Source of the DNA: Nitrosomonas sp. Is35
GTDB lineage: Bacteria > Pseudomonadota > Gammaproteobacteria > Burkholderiales > Nitrosomonadaceae
NCBI RefSeq assembly: GCF_033063295.1
Contig: NZ_JAWJZH010000001.1
Span: 1,302,001 to 1,366,000, forward strand
Length of the DNA stretch: 64,000 bases
Direction: 5' to 3'
Positions 36,729 through 44,384 of this stretch are shown here, piece after piece. A program made the position numbers and the translations under genes. The notes below the pieces were generated by a model. The model did no database searches and was not told the DNA's origin. It was given only the letters and a program-made list of their open reading frames with translations. The stretch's first letter is position 1; the number at the start of each line of letters is the position of its first letter.

Positions 36729-37262
36729 ATGACAACTTCGGAGGTAATTTCACTTGTTCAAGCGATCATCTGGCCTACATTCGCTCTGATAGTTGTTTTT
36801 GTATTTCGCCGAAGCCTCATCAAACTGCTTTCAGCGGTTGAGAAGCGAATAGATTCTGGGGCTGAAGTAACGAGTACTTGGGTTACATTTGGTGCGGTTC
36901 CGTCAAACCTAAAATCGCCCGAAGGTAACGCCCCCGTAACCGATAGCCACTTGGCACTCATCCACAGCAGTTGGCGTTATCCGAAGAAAGATGCCGAATA
37001 CAAAAGACCGATGTACACCTTTCATGTTGTGATCCAGGCAACTGATGAGGTTTTGGATAGAATCGAGAGCGTCAAATATAGCCTTCATCCCTCATACCCA
37101 AACCCGATCCAGATAGTGACCGATAGAAAGTCGCGGTTTAAACTCAAAGAATTGGCTTGGGGAGAATCCAGTGTTCGTGCGGAGATTAAGATCAAGGAAC
37201 AGGAGCAAACTATCAAGCTCAGCAGATACATCAACCTCACTCAATCTGGCCCACGGATATAG
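36729..37262 (+). CDS. Membrane protein with C-terminal pYEATS-like domain
   Basis: 177 residues from ATG 36729 (MTTSEVISLV); an upstream in-frame start at 36702 is less likely because it overlaps the intergenic hairpin region. One membrane helix at about residues 10-28 is followed by a linker. A C-terminal domain (about residues 92-170) reads MYTFHVVIQATDEVLDRIES and KYSLHPSYPNP, then LKELAWGESSVRAEIKI. The order 'VxYxLHPxxPxP ... WGe-x-x-V' fits the prokaryotic YEATS (pYEATS) domain, a beta-sandwich related to eukaryotic acyl-lysine readers. pYEATS proteins have been linked by comparative genomics to membrane-associated conflict systems. The domain call is by eye and needs a profile search. 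Confidence 0.6.
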   Translation: MTTSEVISLVQAIIWPTFALIVVFVFRRSLIKLLSAVEKRIDSGAEVTSTWVTFGAVPSNLKSPEGNAPVTDSHLALIHSSWRYPKKDAEYKRPMYTFHVVIQATDEVLDRIESVKYSLHPSYPNPIQIVTDRKSRFKLKELAWGESSVRAEIKIKEQEQTIKLSRYINLTQSGPRI

Positions 37263-37445
37263 GATATACCTAACATTGCAATCAAAGGGATCGTCGCCTT
37301 TTTGCGGGGTTCTGGAGATTGTATTCGACACTGAATTACATCAGTCTAATGAAGTTTGGGCAAAACTTTGTGGCCCAGTTAGTTGGGAAGAATCGCATAA
37401 TAAGCGTATTAAGATGTACGTATTACCGGATGCAACTATGTAATA
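37263..37445 (+). other. Possible gene remnant between the pYEATS gene and the fumC fragment
   Basis: A frame open from 37171 continues past the pYEATS stop and ends at 37443. Its last 60 residues (GYRIYLTLQSKGSSPFCGVL and on to IKMYVLPDATM) look protein-like in composition. There is no ribosome site, and the N-terminal part merely overlaps the pYEATS gene. It may be the 3' remnant of another gene, cut off when the fumC fragment was joined directly behind it. I do not recognise it. Confidence 0.3.
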
Positions 37446-37542
37446 CCGTGAAGAACACGACACGATGAGTGTGGTCGAGGTGCCCGCCGAAGCATTGTGG
37501 GGCGCGTGAACGTAGCGTTCGCTGCAGAATTTCACGAAATTA
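37446..37542 (+). pseudogene. Partial fumC copy: 5' end, with stop codons
   Basis: Aligns with the start of fumC at about 39816-39912 (CCGTGAAGAAC, then GTGGTCGAGGTGCCCGCCG, then TGTGGGGCGCG, then TGCAGAATTTCA). It covers roughly codons 4-35 of FumC. Two C-to-T changes turn CAA and CAG codons into TGA and TAG, and other changes are synonymous (GCG CTG to GCA TTG, CGC to CGT). The similarity fades after 37542. It is a dead fragment. Confidence 0.88.
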
Positions 37543-37577
37543 AGTTTCTTACAACGATCTGAATTCTTATATTTTTG

Positions 37578-37604
37578 TTGAAAAACTTATTTTAGGCTTA
37601 TAAT
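37578..37604 (+). promoter_or_regulatory. Promoter of the RelE-type toxin gene, possibly giving a leaderless mRNA
   Basis: TTGAAA (37578-37583) and a perfect TATAAT (37599-37604), 15 bases apart. The expected transcription start, about seven bases after the -10 box, falls on or next to the GTG start codon at 37612, and no ribosome site fits between them. Confidence 0.5.
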
Positions 37605-37611
37605 CATAAGT

Positions 37612-37848
37612 GTGAATGACATCAGTTGGAAACCGAAAGCGCTGAAACAGGTTGAGAAAATCAAGGCTGCCGCTGTGCGCAAAAGAATTTTTACTGAAGT
37701 TCAGTCGCTGGCTTATTTTCCGGATTGCCAAGGTGTCAAGAAACTTGCCAATCATGCGTATAACTACCGGCTGCGAGTTGGCGATTATCGGGTATTTTTC
37801 GAGTTTGACGGCAGCGTGCATGTTATTCCATTTCTAAATCAAACATGA
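37612..37848 (+). CDS. Type II toxin, RelE/ParE superfamily
   Basis: 78 residues, basic, with the RelE fold pattern: MNDISWKPKALKQVEKIKAA, then VQSLAYFPDCQGVKKLANHA, then YRLRVGDYRVFFEFDGSVHV. RelE-type toxins cleave mRNA in the ribosome. The RxxxGDYRV element near the C-terminus is the usual conserved part. The start is GTG. The antitoxin gene follows 107 bases later in the same direction, the toxin-first order of HigBA-like and some RelE/XRE pairs. It follows immediately after the fumC fragment. Confidence 0.85.
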   Translation: MNDISWKPKALKQVEKIKAAAVRKRIFTEVQSLAYFPDCQGVKKLANHAYNYRLRVGDYRVFFEFDGSVHVIPFLNQT

Positions 37849-37921
37849 GTTTGTCAACTATCCTTGTCGTATTAATCATACTGTCCTTCGGATAGCTTTC
37901 GCGTCATGTTTGATTTGGAAA
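37831..37921. repeat. 18-base inverted repeat spanning the toxin-antitoxin gap
   Basis: TTTCTAAATCAAACATGA (37831-37848, the last codons and stop of the toxin gene) is matched in reverse complement by TCATGTTTGATTTGGAAA (37904-37921), 17 of 18 bases, across a 55-base loop. It could fold in mRNA as a long stem that sets toxin/antitoxin ratio, or be an operator pair for the XRE protein. Confidence 0.6.
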
Positions 37922-37955
37922 CGGAATTATTGATATTGAGGAGGTGAAAATCGCG

Positions 37956-38288
37956 ATGAGTGCACTTATTAATTACCAAACCATCCTGGATAGCACCGGA
38001 AAACCGGCTTTTGTCGTCGTGCCTTATGCCGAGTTTGTCAAACTTCCCGGCGTGGTACGCCCGGGCATGATCCCCAACGAGGTTGTTGGTAAACGCATCA
38101 TGAATGAAGTCAGTATGCTCGCCGCCTGGCGCGAATACCTGATGCTGACGCAAGAGGAAATGGCTAAACGCATGGGGATTACGCAAGCCGGTTACGCACA
38201 GATAGAAGCTGCCAAACGCCCGCGCAAGGCAACCCTTGAGAAAGCCGCAGCGGCTATGGGTATTACCTTGGATCAGCTCGCGTATTAA
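37956..38288 (+). CDS. XRE-family antitoxin
   Basis: 110 residues starting MSALINYQTILDSTGKPAF; GAGGAGG at 37938-37944 supports ATG 37956 over the GTG at 37944. The N-terminal part resembles a PHD/toxin-binding strand region (GKPAFVVVPYAEFVKL). The C-terminal part is a Cro/C1 helix-turn-helix (LTQEEMAKRMGITQAGYAQIE, about residues 66-90). It should neutralise the RelE-type toxin and repress the pair. The XRE domain lies at the C-terminus, as in other antitoxins of this toxin-first type. Confidence 0.85.
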   Translation: MSALINYQTILDSTGKPAFVVVPYAEFVKLPGVVRPGMIPNEVVGKRIMNEVSMLAAWREYLMLTQEEMAKRMGITQAGYAQIEAAKRPRKATLEKAAAAMGITLDQLAY

Positions 38289-38419
38289 AGGGCGCGTTTG
38301 GAGTTAAACAAAATCGCAATCCTGGTCAACCAATTTCCCCAATTCATTCCATTTATAGTCTTGTCTTGATGGATTTTGCAATCTTCACTAACAAACGAAT
38401 CTGTCCCCTTCGATATTTT

Positions 38420-38499
38420 TGTTCATATATGAATGTTAATTAATTATTGATATGCTCATATTTATGTACTAATATGATCGATAATATGGATATATTAAT
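38420..38499 (+). promoter_or_regulatory. AT-rich operator/promoter region of the mobile mystery A/B pair
   Basis: Very AT-rich, with a perfect palindrome TTCATATATGAA (38422-38433). GTTCATAT at 38421 is mirrored by ATATGAAC at 38497-38504 over the start codon. Such paired half-sites could be bound by the XRE protein encoded next, giving autoregulation. Promoter hexamers cannot be fixed with confidence in this composition. Confidence 0.4.
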
Positions 38500-38964
38500 A
38501 TGAACAAAAACCAAGCATCGCTAGCTAGAAAGCAATTGGAAAGACGTCTCGCACCCTTGCGTGAAGCAGGGGTTGTTGCGCCGCCGCGAGGATGGATAAA
38601 AGCCATTCGTGAAGCACTTGGCATGACTGCCCGCCAGCTTGCCGCGCGTATGGATGCTTCCCCTTCACGTATTCCGGTGATCGAAAAAGCGGAAGTGACT
38701 GGAGCAACTACGATCAAGACCTTGCGTGAAGCCGCCGAGGCAATGAACTGTACCTTTGTGTATGCTTTCGTGCCGGCAAAACCGCTCGATGATATTCTGC
38801 GTGAGCGTGCCATTCAGAAAACGCGCAAAGACATTGCCCGGCTCGATCACACCATGCGACTGGAAAACCAAGCTTTGCTCAAATCCGATCTCGACGATGA
38901 ACAGCGGCGCATGGTCGAACTGATTCTATCAGGCTCACTAAAAGGGTTATGGGAGGATAAGTAG
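38500..38964 (+). CDS. Mobile mystery protein A (XRE-type, likely antitoxin)
   Basis: 154 residues matching the TIGR02612-type family, which always occurs beside mobile mystery protein B. An N-terminal segment LARKQLERRLAPLRE precedes an XRE helix-turn-helix (REALGMTARQLAARMDASPS, about residues 38-58). C-terminal helices follow, with LDHTMRLENQAL and a final LSGSLKGLWEDK. It overlaps nothing and lies seven bases before the Fic gene. It is the likely DNA-binding antitoxin and regulator of the pair. Confidence 0.85.
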   Translation: MNKNQASLARKQLERRLAPLREAGVVAPPRGWIKAIREALGMTARQLAARMDASPSRIPVIEKAEVTGATTIKTLREAAEAMNCTFVYAFVPAKPLDDILRERAIQKTRKDIARLDHTMRLENQALLKSDLDDEQRRMVELILSGSLKGLWEDK

Positions 38965-38971
38965 CATTGTC

Positions 38972-39565
38972 ATGTCAGATCCTTTATTTATCGAGGACGA
39001 TGATGCGAATACTCCACTTACAGACGAAGAGCGTGAACAGCTTATTCCTGCCTATATCACGTTGCGGCACGAACTCAACGAAGCGGAGCAAATCAACATC
39101 GGTGAGGCGTTGCGCTGGGCTACCGCACGCAAGAAACGGGATGTGCTGGAGCAAAATTTCTTGCGCCAATTGCATAAGCGCATGTTTGGGGATGTGTGGC
39201 GTTGGGCAGGGCAATATCGCACCTCAGCCCGCAACATTGGTGTCGATGCCTATCGGATCACAATGGATATGCATCAAGCGATTGACGATGCTTGTTACTG
39301 GATCGAACATAAAACCTATCCGCCGGATGAAATTGCGGTGCGATTTAGTCACCGCCTTGTTGCAATCCATCCGTTTCCCAACGGAAACGGACGCATTTCG
39401 CGTCTTATCGGCGATCTTCTCGCCCAGCAGCTTGAACAGGAGCCATTCACATGGGGGCGTGCAAATCTGGTCGATGCCGGAGAAACCCGCGCTCGCTATA
39501 TTGAAGCCTTACGTGCCGCTGACAATCACGATATAAAGCCACTCCTGCTATTTGCCCGTTCTTAA
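38972..39565 (+). CDS. Mobile mystery protein B (Fic-family AMP-transferase)
   Basis: 197 residues. The Fic core motif HPFPNGNGR (residues about 133-141) is complete, including the catalytic histidine, so AMP-transferase or similar activity is possible. WRWAGQYRTSARNIG and the preceding helix are typical of the TIGR02613 family. Fic proteins modify target proteins such as gyrase subunits, usually held in check by an inhibitory helix or antitoxin; here the partner should be the upstream XRE protein. The stop codon TAA (39563-39565) lies inside the terminal repeat of the MITE-like element that follows. Confidence 0.88.
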   Translation: MSDPLFIEDDDANTPLTDEEREQLIPAYITLRHELNEAEQINIGEALRWATARKKRDVLEQNFLRQLHKRMFGDVWRWAGQYRTSARNIGVDAYRITMDMHQAIDDACYWIEHKTYPPDEIAVRFSHRLVAIHPFPNGNGRISRLIGDLLAQQLEQEPFTWGRANLVDAGETRARYIEALRAADNHDIKPLLLFARS

Positions 39566-39712
39566 AGAAATGCTGATTAATTCGGCGAACGAGAGGAAGC
39601 ACGAGGCGCACGGAGCGAAGCAGCCAAGACCTATCAACAAGATAGGCGAGGATGCGAGTACCGCGCAACGAAGTGATTCGCTCGTGCAATCAATTAATCA
39701 GCGTTTCCTTAA
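39562..39712 (+). repeat. MITE-like element, copy B (between the Fic gene and fumC)
   Basis: About 151 bp. The left end TTAAAGAAATGCTGATTAAT and the reverse complement of the right end TTAAGGAAACGCTGATTAAT match at 18 of 20 bases. The interior aligns, in opposite orientation, with copy A at 34022-34161. No coding capacity. The left terminal repeat supplies the stop codon of the Fic gene. Confidence 0.68.
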
Positions 39713-39806
39713 CTGTTGGAATGATAAACTCATGGTAATTCAGCGATGCGTTGGTAAACCAGAACCGCAATTTATTCAATGATCTAATTTGATGAGGTAA
39801 CTATCT

Positions 39807-41192
39807 ATGCAAACCCGTGAAGAACGCGACACCATGGGCGTGGTCGAGGTGCCCGCCGCAGCGCTGTGGGGCGCGCAAACGCAGCGCTCGTTGCAGAATT
39901 TCAAGATTTCCGGCGAGCGTATGCCGGTGGCGCTGATTCATGCGCTGGCTAGGGTCAAGCGCGCTGCCGCCAAGGTCAATCACGATTTGGGGTTGCTCAA
40001 TGCGGCCAGCGCGGCGGCGATCATCGAGGCGGCCGACGAAGTGACCGCCGGTCATTTCGACGATCAGTTTCCGCTGGTGGTGTGGCAAACCGGTTCCGGC
40101 ACCCAAACCAACATGAATGTCAACGAAGTGCTGGCGAACCGCGCTTCGGAAATTCTCGGCGGCGGGCGCGGCGCGGATCGCAAAGTGCACCCCAACGACG
40201 ACGTCAACAAAGGGCAATCGTCCAACGATGTGTTTCCCACCGCGATGCACGTCGCTGCCGTGCAGGAATTGCAGCATCGCTTGATTCCGGCGCTTCAATT
40301 ATTGCGTGAAACCTTGGCGGCCAAGGCGCAAGCGTTCGAATCCATCGTCAAAATCGGCCGCACGCATTTGCAGGATGCGACGCCACTCACCTTGGGGCAG
40401 GAATTTTCCGGTTATGTGGCGCAATTGGATCACGGCTTGCGGCATGTGCAAGCATCGATGGGGCATGTGTGCGAACTGGCGCTTGGTGGCACGGCGGTTG
40501 GAACCGGATTGAATGCGCATCCGGAGTTTGCGACACGTGTGGCGGCGGAATTGTCGCGGCTGAGCGGACTTCCTTTTGTCACTGCACCGAACAAGTTTGA
40601 AGCATTAGCAAGCAACGATGCCTTGGTGCACGCGCACGGCGCGTTGAAAACATTGGCCGCGTCACTGATGAAAATTGCCAACGATATCCGCTGGCTGGCA
40701 TCCGGGCCGCGCTGCGGCATCGGCGAATTGCGCATTCCCGAGAATGAGCCGGGCAGTTCGATCATGCCGGGTAAAGTGAACCCGACGCAATCGGAAGCGA
40801 TGACGATGGTGTGCTGCCAAGTGATGGGCAACGATGTGGCGATCAACATGGGTGGTGCGCTGGGGAATTTCGAGCTGAACGTGATGAAACCGCTGATCAT
40901 TCATAATTTCCTGCAAAGCGTGCGCTTGCTGGCCGATGCGATGGTCAGCTTCAACGACCATTGCGCCACCGGCATCGAAGCCAATCGCGAGCGTATCGAC
41001 GCGCTGATGCACAATTCGCTGATGCTGGTGACTGCATTGAATCCCCATATCGGCTACGACAAAGCCGCCGAGATTGCGAAGAAAGCGCACCGCGAAGGCA
41101 CGACATTGAAAGCCGCCGCGATTGCGACCGGTTACGTCACAGCAGAGCAGTTCGATGCCTGGGTGGTGCCGGAAAAGATGACCGGCAAATAG
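39807..41192 (+). CDS. fumC: Fumarate hydratase class II
   Basis: Iron-independent fumarase of the TCA cycle. 461 residues, the standard length. The signature [15 protein letters not shown] (about residues 315-329) carries the catalytic serine. [20 protein letters not shown] (about 185-204) holds the catalytic histidine. [17 protein letters not shown] is in the N-terminal half. GAGGT precedes the ATG at a good distance. A degenerate copy of its first 100 bases lies 2.3 kb upstream (37446-37542). The gene ends six bases before the UMF1 transporter gene. Confidence 0.97.
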   Translation: MQTREERDTMGVVEVPAAALWGAQTQRSLQNFKISGERMPVALIHALARVKRAAAKVNHDLGLLNAASAAAIIEAADEVTAGHFDDQFPLVVWQTGSGTQTNMNVNEVLANRASEILGGGRGADRKVHPNDDVNKGQSSNDVFPTAMHVAAVQELQHRLIPALQLLRETLAAKAQAFESIVKIGRTHLQDATPLTLGQEFSGYVAQLDHGLRHVQASMGHVCELALGGTAVGTGLNAHPEFATRVAAELSRLSGLPFVTAPNKFEALASNDALVHAHGALKTLAASLMKIANDIRWLASGPRCGIGELRIPENEPGSSIMPGKVNPTQSEAMTMVCCQVMGNDVAINMGGALGNFELNVMKPLIIHNFLQSVRLLADAMVSFNDHCATGIEANRERIDALMHNSLMLVTALNPHIGYDKAAEIAKKAHREGTTLKAAAIATGYVTAEQFDAWVVPEKMTGK

Positions 41193-41198
41193 CGCCTG

Positions 41199-42500
41199 AT
41201 GGCTTCTTCTTCCAATACCTCCGAACCGGTCACGCGCCGCGAACGTTTTGCGTGGTGCATGTACGATTTCGCCAACTCCGGCTATACCACCGTCATTCTG
41301 ACCGCCATTTTCAACGCTTTTTTTGTTGGCGTGATTGCCGCTGAGCAGGGGAGCGGCGATGCCACGTTGTTGTGGACGCTGGCGATGGCGGCAGCGAATG
41401 CGCTTGTTTTAATCAGCGCGCCGGTGGTGGGCGCGATTGCCGATTATTCCGGCGCTAAGAAACGCTTTCTGACGGTCACCACCATCGGTTGCGTGGTGTT
41501 TACCGCATTGTTGTATTTTGCCGGGCCGGGCGATATTGCACTGGCGGTTGTGCTGGTTATTCTGGCGACGTTTATGTTTGCCAGCGGCGAGAATCTGATC
41601 GCGGCTTTTTTGCCGGAAATCAGCACACCGGAGACGATCGGGCGGCTTTCCGGTTATGGCTGGGCGCTGGGATATTTTGGCGGTTTGTTGACGTTGGCGT
41701 TGTGTCTGGCTTATGTCACGTACGCCGAAAAGCAGGACATCGAAGCCGTGCAGTATGTGCCGGTGACCAATCTGATCGTGGCGGCGTTGTTTGCACTGGC
41801 CGCGCTGCCGACGCTGCTGTGGCTGCGCGAGCGCGCCACGGTCACGGAATCGTTCGACAGCAGCCATATCGTGCGGCAAGGGTTTAGCCGTTTGCGCGCT
41901 ACGTTGCGTCAGGCCCGTCTGCATACCGATTTGTTCCGTTTTCTGTTGGCATTGACCACGTACTATGCCGGTATTCATATCGTGATCGTGCTGGCGGCGG
42001 TATATGCGCAGGAAGTGATGGGGTTTCAAACCAAAGATACGATTATTTTGATCATGATGGTGAACGTGACGGCGGCGATGGGCGCTTTTCTGTTCGGCCA
42101 TCTGCAGGATCGCATCGGCTCGCTGCGCTGTATCGCGATCACGCTGGTCATCTGGATTGCGGCGATTGGCTGCGCGTATTTTGCGACGGACGAATGGCTG
42201 TTTTGGGTCGCTGCCAATTTGATCGGCACGGCCTTGGGTGGCGCGCAATCGGCGGGCAGGGCGCTGGTTGGGCAATTCACGCCAGCCGGACGGCAAGGCG
42301 AGTTTTTCGGTTTATGGGGGCTGGCGACCAAACTATCCGCGATGATCGGCCCGCTGACGTATGGTGCAATGGTTTATTTGTTTGCCGGAGATCACCGCAT
42401 CGCGTTGCTCAGCACGTTGGCGTTTTTTGTTCTCGGCCTTGCGATGCTCGCAACCGTCGATGAGCAAAGAGGGCGTGAAGCGGCCAATATCGAGTACTAA
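41199..42500 (+). CDS. UMF1-family major facilitator transporter
   Basis: 433 residues with about 12 membrane helices. The N-terminus RRERFAWCMYDFANSGYTTV is the hallmark of the UMF1 family, related to yeast vacuolar Atg22. The middle contains GRLSGYGWALGYFGGL, and near the C-terminus is GGAQSAGRALVGQFTPAGRQGEFFG. Bacterial members are thought to export small molecules such as amino acids, but the substrate is unknown. It follows fumC directly and is probably co-transcribed with it. A short palindrome (42540-42567) lies after the stop. Confidence 0.88.
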   Translation: MASSSNTSEPVTRRERFAWCMYDFANSGYTTVILTAIFNAFFVGVIAAEQGSGDATLLWTLAMAAANALVLISAPVVGAIADYSGAKKRFLTVTTIGCVVFTALLYFAGPGDIALAVVLVILATFMFASGENLIAAFLPEISTPETIGRLSGYGWALGYFGGLLTLALCLAYVTYAEKQDIEAVQYVPVTNLIVAALFALAALPTLLWLRERATVTESFDSSHIVRQGFSRLRATLRQARLHTDLFRFLLALTTYYAGIHIVIVLAAVYAQEVMGFQTKDTIILIMMVNVTAAMGAFLFGHLQDRIGSLRCIAITLVIWIAAIGCAYFATDEWLFWVAANLIGTALGGAQSAGRALVGQFTPAGRQGEFFGLWGLATKLSAMIGPLTYGAMVYLFAGDHRIALLSTLAFFVLGLAMLATVDEQRGREAANIEY

Positions 42501-42539
42501 AGGAATTTATGGGGTAGTTCGGGGGATTTTTTGAAGGCT

Positions 42540-42567
42540 CCTGTAGGAGCAATGTCGATCCTACAGG
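42540..42567 (+). repeat. Palindrome after the UMF1 gene, REP-like or terminator
   Basis: CCTGTAGGA (42540-42548) pairs perfectly with TCCTACAGG (42559-42567). The motif CCTGTAGGAGC is a common form of short palindromic repeats in proteobacteria. It stands between converging genes and could act as a terminator. Confidence 0.5.
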
Positions 42568-42621
42568 GTATTACTCAACAACAATAAACAGTGAAACGGA
42601 TGAATAGTTAAAAATTAACTA

Positions 42622-42777
42622 TTATTTACCTGGAAGTTCGTTACGGCCTTCCGCTGGTTTACCTTCATGAGTGGTGCCATAGTTATCTGAACTTGCGCTT
42701 TCTGGCGCTGTAGGTTTTCCACATGCCACTAACGATAATGCTAAAAGTGTTACAACAAAAAGTGCTGAAAATTTCAT
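42622..42777 (-). CDS. Small (51-residue) lipoprotein
   Basis: A short gene translating as MKFSALFVVTLLALSLVACG followed by a hydrophilic tail that ends EGRNELPGK. The signal peptide and lipobox LVAC are clear, with the lipidated cysteine at residue 19. GGGAAAA stands upstream of the ATG on the minus strand. Many bacteria carry such tiny lipoproteins of unknown role. The tail resembles no domain I know. It is downstream of, and in the same direction as, the TauE/SafE gene but 161 bases away. Confidence 0.7.
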   Translation of the reverse strand: MKFSALFVVTLLALSLVACGKPTAPESASSDNYGTTHEGKPAEGRNELPGK

Positions 42778-42938
42778 TTGTAGCTTTTCCCTAAAGTTAA
42801 TAAATACAACTCTTACTTTTTTGTCACAACAAAACTATACCACGTTACGAAGAATAGTCACTGATAAATTGCGATTTGGCGCACTTAAATACCCGCTGGA
42901 TCGTTTTGAGTTTGAAATTGGCTTGTTGCCAGCCGGAT

Positions 42939-43736
42939 TTATAGGATAGTAATTAACATTCTGATACCCAAGCCATAGAGCAAAATAACAAAGATTGTTC
43001 TGAGCGTGGCGGTTTTGGTGGAATGCGTGAGTTTTGCTCCGAGCGGCGCTGTCAGCATGCTGGCCGACACCAGCCAGGCTAATGCGGGTAAATAAACATA
43101 GCCTAAGCTGAAATCGGGCAGCGTTTCCGATTGTAAGAAACCATTCACGATATAACCGGCCGTGCCGGCCAAGGCAATAGGAAAACCGATGGCAGCGGCG
43201 GTGCCGATAGCGTGTTGCAGTTTGACGTTGCATAGCGTCAGGAATGGCACGGACAACAATCCGCCGCCGATTGCAACCAAGCTGGATAGGGCGCCGATGA
43301 CATTACCGGCGAGAAACAGGCCGAATCTCCCTGGGAGTTGAAATAGGGGGCTGGGGCGGAATTGCAGCAGCATTTGCGTGGCGGCGTAAAAAATGAAAAC
43401 GACAAAAATAACACTCAGCAGTTGACCTGTCATTGACCCGGCCAGGGTCGCGCCGCCAAAAGTACCGAGAAAAATACCCGGGGTAATATGCTTTACGATG
43501 GGCCAGTTTACGGCGCCATGCTGGTGGTGTGTGCGTAAGCTAACGGCGGAGGTGAAAATGATGGTGGCCATCGTGGTGCCCAGCGCAAAATGGATGATGC
43601 GGTCGGCGGGAAAGTCCTGCGCAGTGAACAGTGAGATAAGTACGGGAACGATGATCAGACCGCCGCCAATGCCGAGTAGCCCGGCAAAGAATCCCACAAA
43701 TGCTCCGGTTAACAGATAAATCAACCACCATTCCAT
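42939..43736 (-). CDS. TauE/SafE family sulfite/anion exporter
   Basis: 265 residues from MEWWLIYLLTGAFVGF; the frame stays open to 43796, but that extension would reach toward the EVE gene and lacks a membrane-protein start. The two half-repeats of the family are visible: GLLGIGGGLIIVPVL near the N-terminus and NVIGALSSLVAIGGGLLSVP in the middle, with about eight membrane helices in total. Members move sulfite, sulfoacetate or other organosulfur anions; the substrate here is unknown. It follows the EVE gene by 32 bases. Confidence 0.88.
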   Translation of the reverse strand: MEWWLIYLLTGAFVGFFAGLLGIGGGLIIVPVLISLFTAQDFPADRIIHFALGTTMATIIFTSAVSLRTHHQHGAVNWPIVKHITPGIFLGTFGGATLAGSMTGQLLSVIFVVFIFYAATQMLLQFRPSPLFQLPGRFGLFLAGNVIGALSSLVAIGGGLLSVPFLTLCNVKLQHAIGTAAAIGFPIALAGTAGYIVNGFLQSETLPDFSLGYVYLPALAWLVSASMLTAPLGAKLTHSTKTATLRTIFVILLYGLGIRMLITIL

Positions 43737-43768
43737 AATGTAAGCCTGATAAAAATAATTGGATTGTG

Positions 43769-44224
43769 CTACAGATACTGCAAGATAAATTGCCACTCGG
43801 ATGGATCGACCGGTGTGATCGATAAACGGTTACCCGTTTGCAACACGCGCATTCTGCTTAGTTGCGGATATTGCCTTAATTCCCTGATCGGGATCAGACG
43901 CGTTCTGTGCAATAGCATGATGTCGACATTAAACCAGCGCGGATTGTCTTGCGTTGCTTTAGGATCGAAATACTTGCTGGCCGGATTAAATTGCGTGGCA
44001 TCCGGATACGCCGGTTTGCTGACAACCGCTATGCCCATGATACCGGGGTCTTTGCAGCAGGAGTGATAGAAAAACACTTGATCGCCCACCGCCATCTGGT
44101 TGCGCATGAAATTGCGCGACTGATAATTACGCACGCCTTCCCAGGCTATCGTTTGATCCGGCCGTGCGGCAAAATCATCGATACTGAATTCATCCGGTTC
44201 AGATTTCATTAACCAGTAGCGCAT
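43769..44224 (-). CDS. EVE domain-containing protein
   Basis: 151 residues covering one complete EVE domain: MRYWLMKSEPDEFSIDDF at the N-terminus, WEGVRNYQSRNFMRNQMAVG, VFFYHSCCKDPGIMGIAVV and the C-terminal MRVLQTGNRLSITPV. EVE domains belong to the PUA-like fold and are expected to bind modified bases in RNA or DNA. Stand-alone proteins of this size are widespread in proteobacteria. No modification enzyme is adjacent. Confidence 0.92.
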   Translation of the reverse strand: MRYWLMKSEPDEFSIDDFAARPDQTIAWEGVRNYQSRNFMRNQMAVGDQVFFYHSCCKDPGIMGIAVVSKPAYPDATQFNPASKYFDPKATQDNPRWFNVDIMLLHRTRLIPIRELRQYPQLSRMRVLQTGNRLSITPVDPSEWQFILQYL

Positions 44225-44384
44225 TTTTTACATGAGGGGCGATTTTTACAGGCAACTTTGTCATCAGCGGCTCATTATAATGGATGACTTTCCGCCAGTT
44301 TTATTTTTGATGAAAATTCTGCACGCTAACGGCCAGCTTCTGTAGTATATTCCAAAACTTTTCTGCATTCTGACGACTTACACT

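Noticed and set aside
38289..38420. Possible small RNA or further gene between the XRE antitoxin and the mobile mystery pair
   Set aside because: No open frame with a ribosome site, no hairpin with a T-run; nothing can be supported.
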